DNA of 64,000 nucleotides, taken from Phyto melanocephala. Its lineage: Eukaryota > Arthropoda > Insecta > Diptera > Rhinophoridae. The position numbers and the translations under genes are program-made. Below, in pieces: positions 49,001 to 59,200 of this stretch (position 1 is the stretch's first letter; the number at the start of each line of letters is the position of its first letter). Location of the stretch: positions 136,819,305 to 136,883,304 of the forward strand of contig OW799234.1 in NCBI GenBank assembly GCA_941918925.1. Reading direction: 5' to 3'. The notes beneath the pieces were generated by a model. That model had not been told where the DNA came from, did not search any database, and saw only the letters and a program-made list of their open reading frames with translations.

Positions 49001-52000
49001 TACATAATTAAACCATACCAGTATTATTATAATAAAAATAAATGACAATAATTTCCTAAATAATTTGTGTTTTATTCAAAATCAACATCGGCCCTTCAAT
49101 TTTAGCCACCCTTTACATAATTATTTTTTTTTTCCTGCAATATCTATACAATTTTTTTTATTTTTTGAGCAATAAAGATGAAAATATTGTCGTTCCACAA
49201 AATCCTTTATAAAAACTTTATTTTTCATCCGATTTTTTTCAAATTACGCTTAAAATGTTGGTAATTAAATAAGCTATTTGGTAAAAAAATAAAACATTCC
49301 AGATCTTTACTATAACGTAGAAAAAAAAAACGAAGTAAATATGAAAAATTTTGAAACAAAACGTTAAAAATAGGCAAATGAAGCAATGAAGATGAAAATA
49401 TTGTCGTTCCACAAAATCCTTAATAAAAACTTTATTTTTTATCCGATTTTTTTCAAATTACGCTTAAAATGTTTATAATTAAATAAGCTATTTGGTAAAA
49501 AAATAAAACATTCCAGATCTTTACTATAACGAAGAAAAAAACCGAAGTAAAAATGAAAAATTTTGAAAAAAACGTAAAAAATAGGCAAATTTTGAACTTT
49601 GAGGTGCCATAACTCAGCCATTTCTAATCAGATAGAAATTTTCAGCATATCGACGGAAAAGGAATTTAATTACCTTTCTAACGATATGCCACTTATCTCG
49701 ATCAGACTTTTCGGTTGGGCTCCACAAGGGTTTGAGTGAGACCATACACCGAAAAACACAAAAGTACCGTTATCTAAAAAACGGTACTTAGAAAAAAAAA
49801 ATTACAACGTTTTTCGTGTTCAGGAGGTCCCAATTAACTTATCTAGGCATGTGGCGTTCTTGGTATTTTTTGGCTGTAAACCAGTGTAATTGAAGCAAAG
49901 CCGCGAATAACGTTGTAAATAATTGAAGCAAAGCCGCGAATAACGTTGTAAAAGACAAATTTTGCAAAACCTGTTTTTTTGCATATTACCGTTAAAATTA
50001 CTCACTTCCATTTGCTCAAACACCAAAACATCAAAATTATGCATTTTATCACCGTCAAAACGCAATTACAATGAGTCAGTCAGTAGAAGAACGTTGTAAG
50101 TTAGAAGAAAAAGTCTACGAACGGAATTGTCGAAAGTGATTAATAAGTGTAACAGAGGTACAAAAGGAAAAGTATTTAAAAAAAAGAGATAATCAAACCC
50201 TTTAAACACGTTTTTTTACTCTCCTGAACAATTGTTATTTTGTCATTTGCAACGTTATTCGCGGCGATCCTTCAATTGTTTATGTCAAATAATAAAAAAA
50301 AGTAATTTTTCGAAACAACTTGTCTCTGAGTATGTATACAGTTATATATTAAATGCGTTAGCGTTTTTTTAAATCAATTGTAATAAAAACCTTTAGAGGA
50401 TTCGGCCACCTTACGATAAGTTAAACTAAACTCAATTTCGTTTATGTAGGTTCCGAATGAGGAATAACCAACAAATAATATGCAGACTCTTAGTCTTTCT
50501 TCAATCCTATCAAACTTTTAGCGTTAAAACTTACAATATTACAAGCCTTTGTACAAATTTGCAAATCATTCTCGAAATAGATAAAACAGGTTTCTCTTTT
50601 TCACAGCAAAATCATGTTGTAACATTATGAATACAAGTTAAAAAAAGTCTAGGGGTCCTCAAACCGCATTTGCTTTGCCCTGATAAAATTACACTAAATA
50701 AAATTTCATACAGAAGATCAAGAAAACAAATTCCTTTTAAGCGAACCTTAAATTTTTTCGAACAAAAGTTATTAAACGCAACATGTTTCTTCTTTTTATT
50801 AATAAAAACTTCTTGTGTTTTTGTTTGGTGTTCGCATTTAATACTTTTATTGTTTTATTGTAAAATTTCAAAAGGCAACAAAACAAGTTGTTATAAAATA
50901 TAAGCTGCGTGCTGGAGAAACCACAACTTTTAGCTGTATTGCAACGGAAGTGGTCATTGTAAAACTTAGCGGTGATGATGGTGGATGGTAGTGGAAGTGG
51001 CTATGGTAATGATTCGAATAAAAAAAAAACAAATTTTTTTAGTTTCAAGATTGGCAGCCACTAGTCATTTGGCAGGATTTAGTATGATTTTGTAAACTTC
51101 TTTGTCATAAAAACAATTTTACTGTTCATCTTGCCGTACAGACAGACATTTATGCAACAAAAAAAAAATATAAAAAAGAATTGTAACAAATCCAGAAACA
51201 TGCAACCAAACGAACGACTTGAATCTCTTACTTGTGATTGTTTGAGTTTGTGTCGGAAATTTATGTTTCATTCTGTCCATCTCTATTATGTTTTTCTGTC
51301 CCCTGTCCAACCAACAAGTGGTAAAAGCCAAAACTTGACTCTTTGACATTATGTTCATCGTCATCATCAGACATTTTCAGATAGCTGGCGAGGATGTTTT
51401 CATTGCTGCTATTTCACTTACAAAGTGACACTTTATGTTTATCCCTCAAGTGTACTTTTACATTTGCTGTAACCTCATATTCCTCCTTCCACTCATCCAC
51501 CTCTTCTGTTACATTCTCTTCTATTCATTCTTTCTACACACTGCACAACAAATACACACACACGCACACAATATCGCATAAAAAAATTGTTTTTGTAAAA
51601 TCTAGGAAGTGCATGGATATAAACAGTGCAAATTAGTCTTGCCATACTTTTTATTCATTCTTTATTCTTGTTTGTTGTGTTGGAAAACTGATTGTAAAAA
51701 GAGCAAGTATGATAATCACAGAGAGGGTAGAAAGGAAAGAAAGTATGCGTACACTGAACAGAAATTATTACTACAAATAACTATACTCATATTCATATAA
51801 ATGGACATACCATCATACATACGTACATCCATACATACATAAGAATATATGGATGTCTATGGTTTAATGGATGGCACAGATATATTTTCCGGGGGTTATA
51901 AGCAAAAAAATTGCTGGTTGAAGTATTTGTCGGAAAGATTTGTTAAAAAGATGAGTTAAGTTGTGTGTAACCCAGCACTGTTACTTTTGTTCCTTCTCTT

Positions 52001-55000
52001 CTTATTACATATTTTCGTTGGAAATTTTTTTTATTTTTGCAGTTTTTTGATGGCGGAAAAATGATGCTAAAGGGGAATCAAAATGTAAATTTGATAAGAT
52101 TAGCTCAAGAGAAGAAAATTGGCTAAAAGAAAATCAAAACATCAACAAAAAAAAGAAAACCAAAAAAAAAAAACTTTTTTTATTACTCGTATTGCCATGA
52201 ATGGTGAAAGCATAATTAATTTTAAAGTATTTAACATTTTTTGGTGTTGGTGGCAAAAGTATTTGTAACCTTATGGAAATGAATTCTTAATGAGTTTGAT
52301 AGTGGACTAAAGACTGCATCGCGGTTTATTTTAGATTGTACAAGGGTATATATACATAGCTTTGTCGTTCCGTTTGTAATTTATATAATTTTCATTTCCA
52401 ACCCCATAAAATATATATTTTCTGAAAGCTTATGAATAGAGGATTATACTAAGCCCTGACCGTCGGTCCGTGTGTTGGTTGAAATCAACTTTTAGAAGCA
52501 ACTATATGTTCCGCCACTATAAAATGGCGGACAATAAATTTATATGTAAGTCAAATCACGTTTTTTTAAATGTAACTTCTTGAACCCCCCCAATATTGCT
52601 ATGAAATGAAAGGGCTTGACCAGTAGAATACAGTAAATTATTAAGAAACCCATCAATTTGGGTATCAAATTAAAGGGTTTGACTAGTATAATACAGTTAA
52701 CTACGTAAAAGTTCAAAATCAAGGGTGGCGTCGGAAATAATAAGGAAAAATAGCGTATAACATGAAATATAGGTTAAGCTACGATGTGGAATTATACCTA
52801 TGTACATGATGGTGAAGGGTATTATCATATTCGGCACGACGGAATATAGCACTCTTACTTGTTTAAATTTAAAAGAAATTACATTAAAAATATTTATGCG
52901 AATTTCACAAGATTTGTTATTAAAAGTATAACATTTGACTTAGTTTCAGTGCAACTTTGGGTGTGTCTATAAAAGTTTCCCTTTTACTAATACATGTAAA
53001 TGTGTATATACAAACATTCAGACTTACATAAACACCATATATATATATATTCACATGTATGTACATACACGCAGAGAAAAATCATGGTTACGACAGTCAT
53101 TATATGTTATCTATAACAATATTAAGTTATCGAAAACAATCCAGCAAAAAAGACATGCAAAATAATTGTGAATTCATGAGTTCCACCCATGATGAAGTGG
53201 TTGAATTTGGATGAAACAAGCATGTTTTCAACATTAACGTTTCATTGGAGAGCATGTGTTTATAAGAATATATTATTAAAATTCAATTTTTTCTAATAAG
53301 TGTATAGAACGCAATTACAGTGAATGAAATGTCTTTAACGGGTCTTCTTCTTGCTGAATTTTTTTTTATTATTTTCTTAAAAGTTTTACATGTGAATAAG
53401 TAATTATATATTATATTATATTATATTAGCCTAGATTTAATGTTATACCCCATTTTTCTTTATTATTTAAGATGCCATCTTGGATTTTGAATTCTTACAT
53501 AGTTAAATGTATTCTACTGGTCAAGCCCTTTCATTAGATGCCAATACTCTGTGGGTTGAAGGGGACATAGCGACAATTTTATAAAGGACGCCATATTGGA
53601 TTCTAACTTTTTCATAATTAACTGTATTAGGGGTCAATTCCTTTTAGTAAATACCAATATTGAGGGGGTTCACGGAATTATATTTTGAAATACCAGATTT
53701 GACCCATATATAAATTTAATGTCGGCCATTTTGTAGTGGTGGTCATATAGGATTTTAATTTTTTTTTAATTTGCGCTAGTCAGCTCCTTGCAAAAATATC
53801 GATTTTCATTTTAGGGATATATTTTTCCAAAACATTTTTGCCTAAACTTTACCGTTTAGACACCGATTTGTCGAAAATTTTTTACAATCAGTAACAGAAG
53901 TGTCATTAATTATATTAGGGCTAACAAATTTTAATTTTTTTGTTAAAAATATGCTGGATTTCAATAGCGATTAATGCTTGGATATTTCTAAAAGATTGAT
54001 ATCAGGTCTGTGCAACATGCGGTTGATTCTTTAAGTTTTATTCCCCTACAAACGGAAAGTCAAAGCTGTGTATATCTTAGGGCACCACTTTGATACTTTA
54101 ATTAAACATAATAGTGATAAATTGCAACCGTTATATGTTTTTACTACGATCATACAATTCAATTTTATTTAGTATGTTTCTCTTAGAATATGATTAGCAC
54201 AGCCATGTTTTTTCTTTGCGTGTACATACATAAGTACTCTAGTATTCTACAACGTTTTGTACATAAATATTGTTTATGTTTAAATCCCTGTACAATCTCT
54301 ACTGTATGACTCGTCTTATACTTACACACATACATTCATACGTCTGTATGTAAGTAGCGATACTAGTTATTTTATGCTGCTGTATGTAAATCAATAATAT
54401 TTTTGTATCATCATTTAAACCCAAATAATTTGTAGCAACAGCAAACTCTTTGTGCTCCATATATTCGTATCGCAGTGAAACATCATTTTACATCAGGCAC
54501 ACCAAACGAACGAACAACAACTAAAAAATCCAAAAAAACTTTTAGTCGTAAAATAAAAAACTAGTTGTTTGACAAGAAAAAATATGACTGTTCATCAAAA
54601 AAAAAGTTTAAGAAAAAAAGAAGCGAACCCAACTCAACGGGACAAGTAGAAAAGGGGCCATTATAACAAAAAAAAGGAGTAAAAAAAACTATAATCATTC
54701 TTTACAGCATATTTCGTGACTAAGCGACTAAAAGTAATGGTAGTAAAACTTTTCATAACAAATTGTAACAAAAGTTTTAGTTGTTTTTTCTTTATTCTTT
54801 AAACTTTATTTATGTAACATTTAATAGTTTGTAGGGTTAGAGTTTTATTAATAAATAAACTTTCGCATAATCGAACAATCGACTTTTTACTTAGTTACAA
54901 AAAGACATTAAAAAATTTAAAAGGCAAATATGTACATATATAAATAGATGATTTTTGATGCCAACTGCACATGCATATCAGTCAATGTTTAATACACCTA

Positions 55001-56229
55001 TTTCATTGTTTACCAGTCAGAGCGCCCTTAAGCACAGTCGGATCGCTCAGTTGTATAGATGATTAAAATTTAAATAATTATTTTATTACTCGCGTTAATT
55101 TTTTGTAAGCTCGGTTTTTTACTTAAAAAGTCTGTCTATACATTGATTTTTTTCACTCAGTTAATGTTAGTCTATTAAAAGTATTTACGTTTTTTAAATG
55201 CTGAAACATTTTTTATTAGTCACAAACAGTGTAAATAAAATAAAGTAATAAAATAAAAACACTAATCAATCATAGAATTTCGTATCGAAGTTTTTAAACG
55301 TTCAAAAGTATTAATACGAAAGTCGTAAAAAATTATTCAAGAATTTGAAGCTTAAAAAAAACAAACAGAGGGATATTTGAGAATTCGTTAGTAATGGAAT
55401 ACGTGATTAGTGTAGTTCTAGTTTTGTTAAATAAATATGCACACAAATTTACTTAATTGTAACAATTGCGATTTTTAAAGCCACCAGGAAAAACTGGTGT
55501 GGAGTAATATTAATTTTGTCATTCTCTTTGTAACACATCGAAATATTCATGACATAGCCCATAAAGTATTTATATTTCTTACGAGTCCTGGTTTAATTTT
55601 AGAACGATCTAGCTATGTTCGTTCGTCTGTGCGGCTGTAGAAAGCACGACAGAGGTCGAACATAAGAAGCTAGGGGATGACATTTTTCCAGAATATTTCC
55701 AGTAGACCAGAAATGTTTGAAATTGAAAATTGGCAAAATCATTTAGAAGAGAGTTATAGTTTTTAATGCAAGAGTAGGTCATAGAAAAATGGCTTTTACA
55801 AAATGTTTCATATTGGACAGTTTTTCGCTTTTCCTGTAAAGTGTAACTTTGACTTTTTTGAAATCATATGACAAAATTAAACATTTTAAACGACATAAAA
55901 TTTACAAATTAGGTGCACAAAGATAAAATTTATAAAATATAGCCTTCAATAACGTTATTGGAATAACGGAAAATTAAAGGGACAAACCCACTTTAACGTC
56001 CTTCCCCTTTATCTTAGATTCATAAAATGTCTCTATGGACAAAGAGTTTGGAAGAAAATAGGTCTTTGTGTTTTAATATTTATGTAGAAATTATTCTTAG
56101 AAATATCTTTCACACACCAACTTTACCGCCCATTTCTCACATAATCTACTATTAATGATATTTAGAAGCTAATAGAAACAACTCTATAAATGTACGATGC
56201 TGAAATTTCGTGAAAGTAACCTTTTAGTA

Positions 56230-56279
<50 letters not shown>

Positions 56280-59200
56280 GTCAGAAAGTAAAGATGATAC
56301 GCCAATCTCCTTTACTACGGATTTCCAAATTCATACAGTCGTGTCTGGATATAGTGAACACCCGATATAGTGAACACCTCCATATAGTGAACACCAAATT
56401 TTTGCATGAAGTACTCTAAATAGTGAACAAAATTTTGAAAACAACTTCAACAACAATTCTTTTATTAAACTTAAATACATATGTACACATGTTTCCTTTT
56501 TTGTACAAATTGTTTCTAATCAGCTATTGCATTTACATGTATGTATTTTTAGTAAATAAAACGAGTTTTTGAACAAAAATTTCAACCTGGATATAGAGAA
56601 CAACCTGGATACTATGAACAAGCCTTGCAAAAATTAGTTCACTATATCCAGACACGACTCTATAATTAAAATATTAAAATAAAATTTGCAAAGAAAAAAT
56701 TTCGGTAAAATAACGGACTCTCCATATGTCATTTTCTAAGATGAATCCATTAGCAGAAATTACTATGATAACCCTTTTTTAATGCCCACCTTTAAGTTCA
56801 AGTGCCATACCCACACACAATTGATATTAATTATTTCCGCCTCTAGCTACCGAGTCGTAGCATGTAGTTTCCGTGGAAATACAATATTTTGGTAAAAAAA
56901 AAATTGAAAGTATCATTCCTATTGTGGAAGTACTTTAGATTCCATTGTAAGACTGAACTTAAAAAAAATTAATTTAAAGCAAATCGAAATTACACAAAGA
57001 AAGTAATACATATTTAGACATAAAATGAATATTCTATAGTGATTAGAGATGTAAACAACAAAAAAACAAATTTTGTGATAAAAAAGTACCACCAATATTG
57101 GTGGTGGGTGTCTTAAACTCGGCACATCCGAACATAGTGCTCTTAGTTATTATTTTTAATTCATATATATCTTAAACAAAACACCAAAAATTTAATTGTA
57201 TATAAACGCAGACTTATTGGCAGACTTATATATAAACGCAGACTTATTGGCAAGCCGTAGCCTCGAAAATAATTCCTGAGAAAAACTAATAAAACAGTTT
57301 AAAACTAACTGAAATAAATATAAGCGCCCAAATACAAGTGCTTCGTTAGTTTTTTTTTAGTTATAAAATAAAATCAATTTTTTTGAGCTTGACAACCGAG
57401 AAGGTCAAAATGGGTATCAAATATAAGAGCTTGACTCGCAAAATTTTATAGACTATAAAAAAATAAAATCCATGATTGTTGGCGCGACTAATTGGCGTAC
57501 AATGAATTCTTTTATGGGTCAAATCTAGTATTCAAAATTTACTACCTTCAACCATCTCAATCCAAGATGACACAAAATTTTTTCAATATCAATATCAAAT
57601 GACAGGGCTTGACCAGCAGACTACAGTTAACTACGTTATTATTTGATATCAAAAATGGGAGCGGAAATAATAAAAAATGGCGTATAACATTGCGATCAGA
57701 TCTTTTCAGTATACTTTGGCAAAACACTTACTCTAGAGCAAAAATTTTTTGTCGTAATTCGTGCTCTGTTCTCCAAACTTATAGAGTATTTCGTCAAGTT
57801 AACGGTGCGCAATAATTGTTGATCGTTATCGATCTGACGACTTTCTCAGCTCTACTTATTGGCCTAAATCGATATAGGATCCAACTTGTGCAAAAATTAA
57901 AGCCAGCGGACCATTAATTACGTCGTGTATTTTGTGAATGGGTTGAAAATCCACATAACCGCGAATGCAAAATGCTATAGGCAAATAATTTCTAATTTTT
58001 TATTTATCAATTAGAGCGAAAAATATGTCATGACGGCGTAGCATCCCATACATCACATGAAACTCACTTTGGTTACCAAATAAATTCAAGACCATGGACC
58101 AGCGAATTGGCCACGGCGTTGTGCAATTGACACCTTTGGACTACTTTTTATGGGGATACGTCAAATGTCTGATTTATGCTTTTAAACCAGCAACGATTAC
58201 GTTTGACTCTCTTTTGAAGAAATAACGGTATGCTTTAAAAGTGATGCAAAATACGACCGACAGAATAGCGTTAATAAGACACAGTCGCTGAGGCCATGTG
58301 CCAGAAATTGTGTTTAAAAAATAAATGCTATAAAATTTGTAGGCAAATAAATGCAACATTTTGGACATTTCATTGAATTTGTTTTATTTTATTTTTTAAA
58401 TATTCAATCAGGTATGTGATGAAAAACGCTTAAGACTTAAACGCCGAAAGGTGTGATGTGTTTGCTATAATCGTTTGGTCAATAATTTTCAAAACTGTTT
58501 TTTAATCGTTTTTTAAAAATTTCGTTTATATTTTATCAAGGAATATTCATGCAGGTAATCTCGTCGCAACAGCTTAGCAGGAAACATAATGTCAAAATTT
58601 GTTAAATTCGCTTTGAAATTTATTTGTTTATATGCTTGGATTAAGAATGAGATTTTCGTTTTGGTATTAAATAATTTACTTTACATTTTTTAATGACAAA
58701 TGTATTGAATTAAATTTATATTTCTTGTTTTAACTGCCTTTATAATGGGTTTCGCAAAAAAACGATATATATTTCAATAATTTTTTTATGAAACAGATTC
58801 TTACAATTTTTCCATTCCTGATAAACGAATTCGCCTCTCCATTGAAATGTTGCTTGATTACAATTTGCTTTTTCATATACCTGTATGAATCTGCTTTGAT
58901 AATTTATCTTCTAGTATGCTTTTAAGAAGTCATGGTTTGAGATTGGTTTAAAAATGATTCTCAAATTTACCACACCTCTTCAAAAAGATAATTTTCCATT
59001 ACATGCCTGATTTTAAAATCTAGAAATATGAAATTAGGGATTACTGTTCTGAGTTTAGTTTCAAAAAACATATGGGAGAACACCAAACTTCTTCTGCTGT
59101 TTTCTATGGTAAACCTATAACCTAAAAATGTTTAATTGATAATATTTAATCTAATTTAATAAAGGGAGACTTTATAGTACTTTTGCCGATTCTGATATTC

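Larger units (their letters stand above)
55480..57145 (+). mobile_element. GGTGGG-subfamily repeat carrying a nested MITE
   Basis: Opens AAAGCCACCAGGAAAAACTG then GTGTGGAGTAATATT with GTCATTCTCTTTGTAACACA; closes CCACCAATATTGGTGGTGGG then TGTCTTAAACTCGGCACATC and CGAACATAGTGCTCTTA. Same subfamily as 20875-21721. A 325-bp MITE at 56336 and an (ATT)n array at 56226-56279 account for the extra length. Confidence 0.6.

Noticed and set aside
51119..51636. Exons suggested by overlapping frames in a less AT-rich stretch
   Set aside because: No splice-consistent chain, no recognisable domain; composition comes from CT-rich and CA-rich simple sequence.
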